From positions 142,544 to 206,543 of the forward strand of contig JBBSGR010000004.1 of NCBI GenBank assembly GCA_038253945.1: DNA of 64,000 nt, given 5' to 3'. The stretch comes from JBBRYW01 sp038253945 (GTDB lineage Bacteria; Actinomycetota; Thermoleophilia; Gaiellales; Gaiellaceae). Below the pieces are notes generated by a model. The model was not told where the DNA came from. It searched no databases and saw only the letters and a list, made by a program, of their open reading frames with translations. The position numbers and the translations under genes are program-made. Below, piece by piece: positions 38,106-46,974 of the stretch; the stretch's first letter is position 1, and each line of letters begins with the position of its first letter.

Positions 38106-39128
38106 CTAGCTTGCCTCGGCCAGCGTGCCTGCGAGGAGCTTCGTCGCCTCGCGATCCTTCGTGTCCTCGTCGAGGTGGCACGCCTGGAGATGGGTCGGAT
38201 CGTCGGAGATCGGAAGGAGCTCCGGATCCTTCGACGTGCAGATGTCCATGACGTACGGGCAGCGCGGATGGAAGCGACAGCCGCTCGGAGGACGCAGCAG
38301 CGAGGGCGGCTGCCCGGGTATCTGCACGAGCCGGTCGACGTGCACGTCGAGCCGGGGCAGCGACCCCAAGAGACCCCACGTGTAGGGCATGTGCGGCCGG
38401 GTGAAGATCGCGTCGACGGGAGCCTGCTCGACGACTTGCGCCGCATACATCACGATCACGTCGTTCGCCACTTCCGCGACGACGCCGAGATCGTGCGTGA
38501 TCATGATGATCGCGCTGCCGAAATCCTTCTGCAGGCGCTGCATGAGGTTCAGGATCTGTGCCTGCGTCGTGACGTCGAGCGCGGTTGTCGGCTCGTCGGC
38601 GATCAGGAGGTCCGGGTCGTTGACGAGGGCCATCGCAATCATCACCCGCTGCCGCATACCGCCCGAGAACTGGTGCGGGTAATCGTCGATGCGGCGCTCG
38701 GCACGCGGAATCCCGACCGCCTTCAGAAGCTCGAGTGCACGGGCCCGCGCGGTCTTCTTCGAGACGTCCCGGTGAAGCCGGATCGCCTCCGTCAGCTGGC
38801 GCCCGATGGTGTGCACCGGGTTCAGCGAGGTCATCGGGTCCTGGAAGATCATCGCGATGTCGTTCCCTCGGATGTCGCGTAGCCGCCCGGAGTTCATCTC
38901 GAGCAGGTTCTCCCCTTTGAACAGCGCCTCGCCCGTGGTGATCGTATTTCGCTTCGAGTTGAGGCCCATGACGGTCAAACACGTCACGCTCTTACCGGAG
39001 CCCGACTCGCCGACGATGCCGAGGGTCTCGCCCTTCTCGATCGAAAACGAGACACCGTCGACCGCCTTCACGATCCCGTCATCGGTGCGGAACGCGGTCC
39101 GCAGATCCTTGACCTCGAGGAGCGCCAC
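38106..39128 (-). CDS. oppD: oligopeptide ABC transporter ATP-binding protein (OppD-like)
   Basis: A 340-residue ATPase. Walker A is GESGSGKS, MIFQDPMTSLNPVHTIG the Q-loop, FSGGMRQRVMIAMALVND the signature and LLIADEPTTALD Walker B. The C-terminal Cys motif is GCRFHPRCPYVMDIC. It begins directly after the OppB-like permease stop, with no gap, and forms the nucleotide-binding pair with the OppF-like protein. Confidence 0.93.
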   Translation of the reverse strand: MALLEVKDLRTAFRTDDGIVKAVDGVSFSIEKGETLGIVGESGSGKSVTCLTVMGLNSKRNTITTGEALFKGENLLEMNSGRLRDIRGNDIAMIFQDPMTSLNPVHTIGRQLTEAIRLHRDVSKKTARARALELLKAVGIPRAERRIDDYPHQFSGGMRQRVMIAMALVNDPDLLIADEPTTALDVTTQAQILNLMQRLQKDFGSAIIMITHDLGVVAEVANDVIVMYAAQVVEQAPVDAIFTRPHMPYTWGLLGSLPRLDVHVDRLVQIPGQPPSLLRPPSGCRFHPRCPYVMDICTSKDPELLPISDDPTHLQACHLDEDTKDREATKLLAGTLAEAS

Positions 39129-40100
39129 CTAGGTCAGTCTAATACGCGGGTCGATCCAGGCGTAGATCAGGTCGACGATGAGATTGAACACGATGATGCA
39201 AACCGTGCCGAAGACGGTGACACCGAGGACGATCGGTAAGTCGAACTGCGTGATCGCGTCGATCAGGCGGAAGCCGAGCCCCTGGATGCCGTACACGTTC
39301 TCCGTGAAGACCGCGCCTCCGAGAGCCAGGCCGATGTCCATACCGAGCATCGTCACGACTGGCAGCAGTGCGTTGCGCAGCACGTGCGACCGCATCACTG
39401 TCCGTTCCGGCGCACCCTTCGCGCGCGCCGTTCGCACGTAGTCCTCGTTGAGCGTCTCCATGACGTTTGCGCGGATCATCCGCACGTACGTGGCGGCGAA
39501 CAGGATCGCGTACGTGCACCACGGCAGGAGGAGGTGGTACGCCCAGTCGACGGGGCCGTTGCAGCCCGAGCCAGGGAGCGGGTTGATGAAGTCGCAGTAC
39601 CCGGAGATCGGCGTCCAGCCGAGCTTGAAGCTGATGAAGTAGATCAGGATCAGGCCGATCCAGACGGGGTGCGCGGAGATCCCGACCAGGACGAAGACCA
39701 TCCCGGTCCTGTCTAAGAGCGAGCGAGGGCGAAGCGCTGAGAGGATGCCGACCGTCAGCCCCACCAGCAGCCACAGGACGAGGCCGCCGAAGACGAGCGA
39801 CGCCGTGATGGGGGCGGCGTTGAGGACGATCGTGTTGACCTGCTCGTTGGTCGAATACGACTCTCCGAGCGAGCGGTCGACCACGAGCCGCTTCAGAAAC
39901 TTCAGGTACTGGATCGGAACCGGCTTGTCGAGGCCGAGGTCGTGCCGGATGCGTTGAATTCCGGCCGGCGTCGGATTCTTGCCAGCGAGGAGGCGCGCCG
40001 GGTCGACCGGTATGACGAAGAAGATGACGTAGGTGACGAACGTGACCGCGAGAAACAGCACGCACGCCCAGAGCAACCGCCTGACCAGATACCGGAACAC
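39129..40100 (-). CDS. oppB: oligopeptide ABC transporter permease (OppB-like)
   Basis: A 323-residue permease of the BPD_transp_1 family. The N-terminus MFRYLVRRLLWACVLFLAVT is typical of the B-type permease (R-R-L after the first helix), and the EAA loop contacting the ATPase reads ETLNEDYVRTARAKGAPER. About six TM helices are present. The start is GTG with AGGAGG upstream. A strong hairpin separates it from the substrate-binding protein gene. Confidence 0.93.
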   Translation of the reverse strand: MFRYLVRRLLWACVLFLAVTFVTYVIFFVIPVDPARLLAGKNPTPAGIQRIRHDLGLDKPVPIQYLKFLKRLVVDRSLGESYSTNEQVNTIVLNAAPITASLVFGGLVLWLLVGLTVGILSALRPRSLLDRTGMVFVLVGISAHPVWIGLILIYFISFKLGWTPISGYCDFINPLPGSGCNGPVDWAYHLLLPWCTYAILFAATYVRMIRANVMETLNEDYVRTARAKGAPERTVMRSHVLRNALLPVVTMLGMDIGLALGGAVFTENVYGIQGLGFRLIDAITQFDLPIVLGVTVFGTVCIIVFNLIVDLIYAWIDPRIRLT

Positions 40101-40171
40101 CGCGCCCCGCCTCCTAGTGTCGTCGCTTGCTACTCGGCCGGACTCTAGCGCACCACGGGTCCGGATAGAAA

Positions 40172-40206
40172 GAACGAGGCGCCAGCTTCTCGCCGGCGCC
40201 TCGTTC
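40172..40206 (-). terminator. hairpin between oppA and oppB, likely attenuating terminator
   Basis: A perfect 12-bp stem GAACGAGGCGCC/GGCGCCTCGTTC with an 11-nt loop lies 15 nt past the oppA stop. On the transcribed strand it is followed by TTTCTAT, a weak U-tract. It would end or stabilise most oppA messages and let only a part read into the permease and ATPase genes, the usual way to make more binding protein than transporter. Confidence 0.65.
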
Positions 40207-40220
40207 GCGCGTGGTCGACG

Positions 40221-41882
40221 CTACTTCAGGTCGATCCCCGCGTAGTCGGTGCCGTACACCGGGTTCCACACGAAGTGCTTCATCCGGTTGGACAACAGCG
40301 CCAGAGCGTTGTTGTTCAGGAACGGCGCGTACGGTGCCGGCCCCTTGGCGATGTCTCGGTCGAGATTCGCGTAGGCCGTGTAGCGCTTCGGCCCGATCGG
40401 CAGCGCAGCCGCCTGATCGAGCTTCTTGTTCCACTTTGGATCATTCCAGTACGCGATGTTGAGGTTTGCCGTCTCGTGGATGTTCTTCCCGGCCATCAGG
40501 ATGTTCAGGAAGTCGTAGGGATCCGGGTAGTCGGAGCCCCAGCCCTCGATCGTCATGTCGAAGGGCTCGCCTCTGTGCTGGGTCTTCTCCGCCTGCACGG
40601 TGCGCTCGTACACCTTGACGTCGGCGTTCAAGCCGATCGCCTTCAGGTTTGACTGCACGAGCTGCGCCCAGGATGGGCCGGGGTCGTCCTGGAAGGTGTA
40701 GAAGGTGAGCGACTTGTCGCGCAGGTGACCCGACGCGGCCTTCTTTGCCTTCGCCAGGTTCGGCGCGAAGGGGTAGATCTTCCAGTCCTTGAAGCCAGGC
40801 ATGCCCTGCGGAGGAAGCATTTGGTCGGTTGCCGTCGCGGCACCCGCACCGTCCAGCTGGGTAAGCCCGTTCCGGTTGATCGCGAAGTTGACCGCACGAC
40901 GGAGCTGCGGGTTACCGGCGAACGCCTTCTGCGTGGTGTTCATCGCGACGTACCAGACCACGGACTGGGCCTTCTTGACGAAGCGACCCGACGGGCCGTA
41001 CTTCTGCTGCAGCTGTGCCGTCGCCGCCGGCGGGAAGCCACCGATGTCCTGCTGGTTCTTCTCGACCTGCAGCTGCTGCGAGTCGGGGTTGACGCCCATC
41101 GTCCACCGCACCTCGGTGAGGTGATGGGGCCGCGAGCCGCGGTAGAACTTGTTCCGCGTCAGCACGGCGAAGCTGGTGCGAGTGCTGCTCGTCAGGGTGT
41201 AGGGACCGCAGGTGTTCCCGGGCGACGTGGCGCCACCGAGATCGGACTCTCGGAGCTCCGTGATCGGCCAGTTGAGCGGCATGGCCTGGAAGAACGGCAT
41301 CGTCAGCTGCGTGACGAAGACCGGACTCGGCTTCGTCAGCTTGACGATCAGCTTGTTGCCCTTGACCTGGATGCCCGAGGCCTTCTGCGCCTTCTTGTCG
41401 ATCAGGTCCTGGGCGCCCACGATCTGGGTCCCGGACGTGTCGTTCAGGAAGTCGCTCGCGGGCGAGTAGGGCTGCCATAGCAGAGCGCGGTTGAGCGCCC
41501 AGGCGAAGTTCGCCGCCGTGACGGTCTTGCCGTCCGCGAACCGCATCGCCTGCTTGCCGGTCTTGACGGTGAAGGTGTAGGTCTTGCCGCTGTTCGAGAC
41601 CTTGGGGAAGCCCGTGGCGGCCTCGGGCTTGGGGACCGAGTTCGTCTCGCCGAAGTTGAACAGCTTGCACGCGGTCGCGAACTCCATCGCCCATGTGTGC
41701 GAGAAGTACGCTCGAGAGGGATCGATGTGGTCGAACGGGCTCCGCCGGACGATGCGCAGCGTCCCGCCGTTCTTGGCCGAGGCCTGTGGCGACGAGCTCG
41801 CCGGGCTCGCGAGGCCGGCCGCCATCAGGAGGCTGACGCCGATAGCGAGCATCAGGCCCGAAAGCCAGAAGCGTCTCTGCAT
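40221..41882 (-). CDS. oppA: peptide ABC transporter substrate-binding protein (family 5)
   Basis: A 553-residue extracytoplasmic binding protein of the SBP_bac_5 family. A signal peptide (LMLAIGVSLLMAAGLASPAS) precedes the mature start, but no lipobox Cys is visible, which is unusual for an actinobacterial Opp binding protein. Family segments include AKNGGTLRIVRRSPFDHIDP, QAMRFADGKTVTAANFAWAL, FAGNPQLRRAVNFAINRNGL and EGWGSDYPDPYDFLNIL. The RBS AAGGAG lies 6 nt before the ATG. The ligand is probably a peptide. Confidence 0.93.
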   Translation of the reverse strand: MQRRFWLSGLMLAIGVSLLMAAGLASPASSSPQASAKNGGTLRIVRRSPFDHIDPSRAYFSHTWAMEFATACKLFNFGETNSVPKPEAATGFPKVSNSGKTYTFTVKTGKQAMRFADGKTVTAANFAWALNRALLWQPYSPASDFLNDTSGTQIVGAQDLIDKKAQKASGIQVKGNKLIVKLTKPSPVFVTQLTMPFFQAMPLNWPITELRESDLGGATSPGNTCGPYTLTSSTRTSFAVLTRNKFYRGSRPHHLTEVRWTMGVNPDSQQLQVEKNQQDIGGFPPAATAQLQQKYGPSGRFVKKAQSVVWYVAMNTTQKAFAGNPQLRRAVNFAINRNGLTQLDGAGAATATDQMLPPQGMPGFKDWKIYPFAPNLAKAKKAASGHLRDKSLTFYTFQDDPGPSWAQLVQSNLKAIGLNADVKVYERTVQAEKTQHRGEPFDMTIEGWGSDYPDPYDFLNILMAGKNIHETANLNIAYWNDPKWNKKLDQAAALPIGPKRYTAYANLDRDIAKGPAPYAPFLNNNALALLSNRMKHFVWNPVYGTDYAGIDLK

Positions 41883-42051
41883 GTGACTCCTTTCGTGACT
41901 CCCCCGGAGAGCCCTACCCTGCTCGCCGGACGGAAGAATTTACTTCCTACTTGCGACAGGTAAGACGAAGGCCAGCGCCGTTTGGTTAGTGATCTGTAAA
42001 CGCCGAGGGAACTGCGCAAAGGCAGTCTCCGAACAGCCTCTTGGCGCGGCC

Positions 42052-43107
42052 CTAGTGTGAGCTTCTCGGGTCGAACGCGTCCCGGAGGCCGTCGCCCAGC
42101 AGGTTGAACGAGAGCGTCGTCAGGAGCACGGCGAGACCGGGCCACACCATCAGCCAGGGGTCCTGCTGGTAGTACTTCGGCCCCTCGGCGAGCAGGTTGC
42201 CCCAGCTCGCGGTCGGGAGCTTGATCCCGACGCCGAGGAAGGAGAGCCCGGCTTCCGCGAGGATGTAGCCCGCCACGATCAGCGTCGAGAAGACGACGAT
42301 CGGCGCGACGAGGTGCGGCAGGATGTGTGACCGGATGATGCGCGCGTCACCCGCGCCGATCATGCGGGCGGCCTCGATGAACTCCTTCTCGCGCAGCGAG
42401 AAGACCTGAGCCCGGATCACCCGCGCGGGGTAGAACCACCCGAAGACGGTGAAGACGAGAATCAGGGTGACGACACCCCGACCGAAGATGCCGAAGGTGA
42501 CGCCGTCGAGCCGATCGCCGACCGTGGCTGCGAGAGCGATGATCAGGATCAGCGCCGGGAACGCCATCGTGATCTGGATCACCTGCGAGATGAGGGTGTC
42601 GACCCAGCCGCGGAAGTAGCCGGCCATCGCGCCGAGGATCGTCCCGATGGACATGACGCCGACCGTCGAGACCACGGCCACCTCGAGCGACACGCGCGCT
42701 CCGTAGAGCAGGCGCAGGAACTCGTCCCGGCCGAGCGAGTCGGATGCGCCGAGGACGAAGATATCGTGACCTGTCCCGCTCAAGCTGTTCACCTTCGTCC
42801 AGGGGCCGACCGGAAGCAGGGAGGCGTTCGTCCCGCCGTAGCCCAGGAAGATGTCGTTCGCGGAATGGCCGACGAAGTGCTGCGCGATCGGGCCCCCGAA
42901 GGCGGCGACGAGGACGAGGAAGATGATGAAGATGCCGCTCGCGATCGCGACCTTGTCGCGTTTGAAGCGGAGCCAGACCTGCTCCCAATAGCCGCGCGCG
43001 CGAACCGGATCGTGCTCGCCGAGCTCCGGGCCTGCCTCGACCGCGACCACGCCGGCAAGCCCGGCGGCGGCGCCTAAGATCTCTCCCTGTCGCTCCTTGG
43101 TCGCCAC
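42052..43107 (-). CDS. oppC: oligopeptide ABC transporter permease (OppC-like)
   Basis: A 351-residue C-type permease, the first gene of the operon. A cytoplasmic ~45-residue N-terminus is followed by the OppC N-domain (GYWEQVWLRFKRDKVAIASG), a large outside loop (~75-130) and BPD_transp_1 helices with the EAA loop EFIEAARMIGAGDARIIRSH. It has its own promoter candidate, TATACT, and a strong Shine-Dalgarno (AAGGAGG). A permease C gene ahead of the binding-protein gene is an uncommon order. Confidence 0.92.
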   Translation of the reverse strand: MATKERQGEILGAAAGLAGVVAVEAGPELGEHDPVRARGYWEQVWLRFKRDKVAIASGIFIIFLVLVAAFGGPIAQHFVGHSANDIFLGYGGTNASLLPVGPWTKVNSLSGTGHDIFVLGASDSLGRDEFLRLLYGARVSLEVAVVSTVGVMSIGTILGAMAGYFRGWVDTLISQVIQITMAFPALILIIALAATVGDRLDGVTFGIFGRGVVTLILVFTVFGWFYPARVIRAQVFSLREKEFIEAARMIGAGDARIIRSHILPHLVAPIVVFSTLIVAGYILAEAGLSFLGVGIKLPTASWGNLLAEGPKYYQQDPWLMVWPGLAVLLTTLSFNLLGDGLRDAFDPRSSH

Positions 43108-43119
43108 GGTCCTCCTTCG

Positions 43120-43125
43120 AGTATA
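43120..43125 (-). promoter_or_regulatory. -10 box of the opp operon
   Basis: Minus-strand TATACT, preceded by GT, lies 12 nt before the oppC GTG, leaving room for the AAGGAGG Shine-Dalgarno. It is placed in the 55-nt gap after atpG, so the transporter can be transcribed separately from the ATP synthase genes on either side. Confidence 0.55.
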
Positions 43126-43162
43126 ACGCGGGGCGCGCAGCCGGCGCCGAAGCTCGATCTGC

Positions 43163-44059
43163 CTAGCCCGTCAGTGCGTCTGCCCCCGCGACGACTTCCA
43201 GGATCTCCTGCGTGATCTCGGCCTGGCGAGCGCGGTTCATCGCGAGCGTCAGCGAGTCGATCAACTCGCCAGCGTTCCTGGAGGCATTCCGCATCGCTGT
43301 CATGCGAGCGCCCTGCTCGGAGGCCGACGACTCGAGCAGCGCGCGGTAGAGCTCGGTCTCGAGGTACATCGGAAGCAGGCGCGCGAGGATCTGATCGGGC
43401 TCCGGCTCGTAGATGAAGTCGCCCGAGGCCGCGTCCGACTCGCCTTCGGCGCCCTCGTGCTCGCGGCCCAGCACGTCCGGCGAGATGGGCAACACCTCAC
43501 GCTCGACGACCCGCTGCACGAGCGGCGAGACGAACTCGTTGTAGATCACGACGACTCGGTCGACCTCGCCCTTGCCGTACATGTCGGCCACACGATGGGC
43601 AATAGCCTGGGCGTCCGCGTAGGCGGGACGGTCGCTGAAGCCGGTCCACTCCTGGTCCAGGCTGTAGCGCCGGAAGGTCAGCGCCGAGCGGCCCTTTCTG
43701 CCCGAGACGAGCCATTTCACCGCCACGCTCTCGCGCTCGAGTCGACGCTGGAGCGCGAACGCGCGCCGCAGGATCTGCGCGTTGAAGGCGCCGGCAAGCC
43801 CGCGGTCACCGGTCAGCGGCAGGATCGCGACGGTCTGGATCTCGCGCTGCTCGAGCAGCGGCAGCCCGCGGAAGGAGGCGCTTGCGCGGGCGGTTCCGAC
43901 CATCAGCTCCTGCATGCGGTCGGCGAACGGGCGCATCGCCTCGATCCGCGCCTGCGCCCGGCGCAGGCGCGCGCCCGCGACCAGCTCCATCGCCTTCGTG
44001 ATCTTGCGCGTGTTCGAGATCGAGCGGACGCGCCGCCTGAGGTCCTGGACCGTCGCCAT
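43163..44059 (-). CDS. atpG: ATP synthase gamma subunit
   Basis: A 298-residue rotor shaft of F1. The N-terminal helix (DLRRRVRSISNTRKITKAME then LVAGARLRRAQARIEAMRPF) and the C-terminal helix (RMTAMRNASRNAGELIDSLT then LAMNRARQAEITQEILEVVA) form the coiled coil inside the alpha-beta ring. A short insert (REHEGAEGESDAASGDFIYE) precedes the last helix. In most bacteria atpD follows directly; here it is 7.3 kb away. Confidence 0.95.
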   Translation of the reverse strand: MATVQDLRRRVRSISNTRKITKAMELVAGARLRRAQARIEAMRPFADRMQELMVGTARASASFRGLPLLEQREIQTVAILPLTGDRGLAGAFNAQILRRAFALQRRLERESVAVKWLVSGRKGRSALTFRRYSLDQEWTGFSDRPAYADAQAIAHRVADMYGKGEVDRVVVIYNEFVSPLVQRVVEREVLPISPDVLGREHEGAEGESDAASGDFIYEPEPDQILARLLPMYLETELYRALLESSASEQGARMTAMRNASRNAGELIDSLTLAMNRARQAEITQEILEVVAGADALTG

Positions 44060-44080
44060 CGAGAGTCTCCCGCCTCGGGC

Positions 44081-45610
44081 CTAGGCCGCGAGCGGGTCCT
44101 CCTCGCTCACGTTGAAGGTGTTCTTGAACTTCTTGATCTCGGCATCGAGGCGATCGACTAGCTCGTCCGGTAGATCCTTGCCTTCGCGGATCTCCTTCAG
44201 CAGGTCGCCCTCCGTGCGGAGGTACTCGCGCAGCTCCTCCTGGAAGCGCGGGACGTCCGAGGTCGGAATGTCATCGAGATGTGCGTTGACGCCGGCGTAG
44301 ATCGCAACCACCTGCTCCTCCATCGGCCACGGCGCGTACTGCGGCTGGTTGAGGGAGGCGACCATGCGCTCGCCCCGAGCCAGCGTCTTCTGCGTCGCCT
44401 CGTCGAGCTCCGAGCCGAACTGCGCGAAGGCCTCGAGCTCGCGGTACTGCGCGAGCTCCAGTCGGAGCCGACCTGCGACCTTCTTCATCGCCTTCGTCTG
44501 CGCGCTCGAGCCGACGCGCGACACCGAACGGCCCACGTCGACCGCCGGGCGGACGCCCGAGAAGAAGAGGTCGGACTCGAGGAAGATCTGCCCGTCCGTG
44601 ATCGAGATCACATTCGTCGGGATGTACGCGGCGATGTCGCCCGCCTGCGTCTCGATCAGGGGCAGCGCCGTCAACGATCCGCCGCCGAGCTCGTCGGACA
44701 GCTTGCAGGCACGCTCCAGCAGCCGTGAATGGAGGTAGAAGACGTCGCCCGGGAATGCCTCGCGGCCTGGCGGCCGGCGAAGCAGGAGCGACATCTGGCG
44801 GTAGGCATCCGCGTGCTTGGAGAGGTCGTCGAACATGCAGAGGGCATGTCCGCCCTTGTAGAGGAAGTACTCCCCCATCGCCGCGCCGGCGAACGGTGCC
44901 ATCCACTTGATCGGCGCGGCCTCGGACGCGGGTGCGGTCACGATGATCGTGTACTCCATCGCGCCCTCGTCGGAAAGCCTCTGGTGAACCTGGGCCACGG
45001 TCGAGGCCTTCTGGCCGATCGCCACGTAGATGCAGACGACGTCGCCGCCCTTCTGGTTCAGGATCGTGTCGATCAGAATTGCCGTCTTCCCGGTCGAGCG
45101 GTCGCCGATGATCAGCTCGCGCTGCCCGCGGCCGACGTTCGTCATCGAGTCGATCGCCTTGATCCCCGTCTGCAGCGGCTCCTTGACGGGCTGCCGCTCG
45201 ACCACGCCCGGGGCCTTGAACTCGAGTGGACGGTACTCGTCGGTCTCGATCGGTCCCCGGCCGTCGAGCGGATGGCCGAGTGGGTCGACGACGCGACCGA
45301 GCAGCGCCTCGCCGACCGGCACGTTGGCCACCCGGCCCGTGCGCCGGACGGGCTGGCCCTCCTTGATGTGCGCCCACTCGCCGAGCAGCGCGGCGCCGAC
45401 GTTGTCCTCCTCGAGGTTGAAGGCAATGCCGGTGACGCCGTGCTCGAGCTCGAGCATCTCCATCGCGAGGCAGTTCTCGAGCCCGTAGACGCGGGCGATC
45501 CCGTCGGAGACCTGGAGCACCTGGCCGACCTCGGTCAGATCCGTCTCGACGTCGTACTGCTCGATCCGCTGGCGGAGAATCGAGGTTATTTCCTCTGGCC
45601 TGAGTTTCAC
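44081..45610 (-). CDS. atpA: ATP synthase alpha subunit
   Basis: A 509-residue non-catalytic F1 alpha subunit. P-loop GDRSTGKTA, the alpha-specific start MKLRPEEITSILRQRIEQYD, and the catalytic-interface Arg segment (SVSRVGSSAQTKAMKKVAGR) are all seen. The gene is 21 nt downstream of atpH and the same distance ahead of atpG, in normal order. Confidence 0.96.
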   Translation of the reverse strand: MKLRPEEITSILRQRIEQYDVETDLTEVGQVLQVSDGIARVYGLENCLAMEMLELEHGVTGIAFNLEEDNVGAALLGEWAHIKEGQPVRRTGRVANVPVGEALLGRVVDPLGHPLDGRGPIETDEYRPLEFKAPGVVERQPVKEPLQTGIKAIDSMTNVGRGQRELIIGDRSTGKTAILIDTILNQKGGDVVCIYVAIGQKASTVAQVHQRLSDEGAMEYTIIVTAPASEAAPIKWMAPFAGAAMGEYFLYKGGHALCMFDDLSKHADAYRQMSLLLRRPPGREAFPGDVFYLHSRLLERACKLSDELGGGSLTALPLIETQAGDIAAYIPTNVISITDGQIFLESDLFFSGVRPAVDVGRSVSRVGSSAQTKAMKKVAGRLRLELAQYRELEAFAQFGSELDEATQKTLARGERMVASLNQPQYAPWPMEEQVVAIYAGVNAHLDDIPTSDVPRFQEELREYLRTEGDLLKEIREGKDLPDELVDRLDAEIKKFKNTFNVSEEDPLAA

Positions 45611-45631
45611 GCGTGACTCCTATCTGGGTCT

Positions 45632-46168
45632 CTAGGTCGCTCGGGTGAGAAGCTCGTGCCTTAGTCGATCGAGGCGGCCGCGGACGCTTGCGTCGACCCG
45701 CATCGAGCCGGCCTGGACGACCAGTCCGCCGATCAGGTCGGCATCCACCTTTCGGCTTGCCACGACCGTGCGGCCGGACGCCTGCTCGATCTGGCCGAGA
45801 ATGCGCTGCGCCTCGTCGTCGGAGAGCTCGAACGCGGTGGTCAGCTCGACATTCAGCTGCCCCTGCTCCGCGGCGACGAGGCGCTCGAGCTCGCGGTAGG
45901 CGCCCTCGACCTGACCGGCGCGTCCGCGTTCGGTGAGGAGGAGGAGGAAGTTGCGAACCAGCTCGTCGACCCCGCCGAGAATGTCTTCGAGGGCGCCCAC
46001 CTTCGCGCGCGGCTCGAGCTGCGGGTTCTCGAGCAGCGCGCGCAGCTCGGGCACCTCGCGCACCGACGCGACGAAGTCGCCGAGGTCGTCGGCGACCGGC
46101 TGCAGTCGGCCGTGCTCCTTCGCGGCGTCGAAGAGCGCGCGCGCGTAGACCCGCTCAGCAACGGGCAT
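45632..46168 (-). CDS. atpH: ATP synthase delta subunit
   Basis: A 178-residue OSCP/delta subunit linking the b stalk to the top of F1. The N-terminal helical bundle (VAERVYARALFDAAKEHGRL) and the C-terminal beta-hairpin domain (RTVVASRKVDADLIGGLVVQ then GSMRVDASVRGRLDRLRHEL) match the family. It abuts atpF with no gap. Confidence 0.93.
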   Translation of the reverse strand: MPVAERVYARALFDAAKEHGRLQPVADDLGDFVASVREVPELRALLENPQLEPRAKVGALEDILGGVDELVRNFLLLLTERGRAGQVEGAYRELERLVAAEQGQLNVELTTAFELSDDEAQRILGQIEQASGRTVVASRKVDADLIGGLVVQAGSMRVDASVRGRLDRLRHELLTRAT

Positions 46169-46696
46169 CTAGTGCTCTGCTCCCTCGAGGGCCGAGAAAT
46201 CGAGCTCGCCGATCGCCTCGTCGATCAGGCGGCGCTGGTCGGCGCCGTCGAGCGATTTCCGCGTCACCTTCGCAGCCGCGATCAATGCGAGGTCGGCAAC
46301 CTCGGCGCGGATCTGCTCGAGCGCCCGTCGGGTCTCCGCCTCGATCTGGCGCCGCGTTTCCTCCAGGCGGCGCTGACGGTCGGCCTCGGTCTCCTCGCGG
46401 ACGCGCTCTCGTTGCGAGTCGGCGATTCTGCGCGCCTCGACGAGAATCCCCTCCGCCTCGCTGCGCGCACCCGCACGAAGCTGCCGGTGCTCCTCGAGCA
46501 GCTGTTGAGCCTCCGCGCGGACGCGCTCGGCCTCCTCGATCGATTCCCGAATGCGCTCGCGCCGGGCGTCGATCGCCTTCTGCATCGGGCCGAACGCGTA
46601 GCGCTTGAGCACGAGGAAGGTCAAGCCGAACGCAATCAGCGTCCAGATCATCAGGCCGGGGACGACCTTGATCAGTGGTGAGGCTGCTACGACCAT
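46169..46696 (-). CDS. atpF: ATP synthase b subunit
   Basis: A 175-residue peripheral stalk subunit. One TM near the N-terminus (LMIWTLIAFGLTFLVLKRYA) is followed by a long charged coiled coil (residues ~40-150). A short C-terminal part (LDGADQRRLIDEAIGELDFS) contacts delta. It abuts atpE upstream and atpH downstream. Confidence 0.93.
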   Translation of the reverse strand: MVVAASPLIKVVPGLMIWTLIAFGLTFLVLKRYAFGPMQKAIDARRERIRESIEEAERVRAEAQQLLEEHRQLRAGARSEAEGILVEARRIADSQRERVREETEADRQRRLEETRRQIEAETRRALEQIRAEVADLALIAAAKVTRKSLDGADQRRLIDEAIGELDFSALEGAEH

Positions 46697-46960
46697 CTAG
46701 ATGAGGGCGTAGGCGAGCAGGCTGCCGAGCAGCCCGTAGAAGACGACGGCCTCGGTGAGCGCGAAACCGAGCCACTGGATGCCCTGCAGCTCGCCGCGAA
46801 GCTCGGGCTGCCGTGCGACCGCCTGAATCATCGAGGCGAAGATGTTGCCGATACCCACGCCGGCGCCTAGGGCACCGAGGCCGACGCCGAGCGCGAGCGC
46901 GATCGCCTTGCCGGCGTCGGTCGTGCCGTTGGTTGCGGCAAAGACGATGGAGTTCGTCAT
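46697..46960 (-). CDS. atpE: ATP synthase c subunit
   Basis: An 87-residue proteolipid with two TM helices forming the proton-driven rotor ring. The glycine-rich first helix reads GVGLGALGAGVGIGNIFASM, the polar loop is ARQPELRGELQ, and the second helix holds the proton-binding Glu (GFALTEAVVFYGLLGSLLAY). No Na+-type ligand set is evident, so H+ coupling is likely. Start ATG 46960 has the strong RBS AAGGAGG; the open frame far upstream lies inside atpB and is not part of the gene. Confidence 0.95.
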   Translation of the reverse strand: MTNSIVFAATNGTTDAGKAIALALGVGLGALGAGVGIGNIFASMIQAVARQPELRGELQGIQWLGFALTEAVVFYGLLGSLLAYALI

Positions 46961-46974
46961 GGAGCGGTTCCTCC

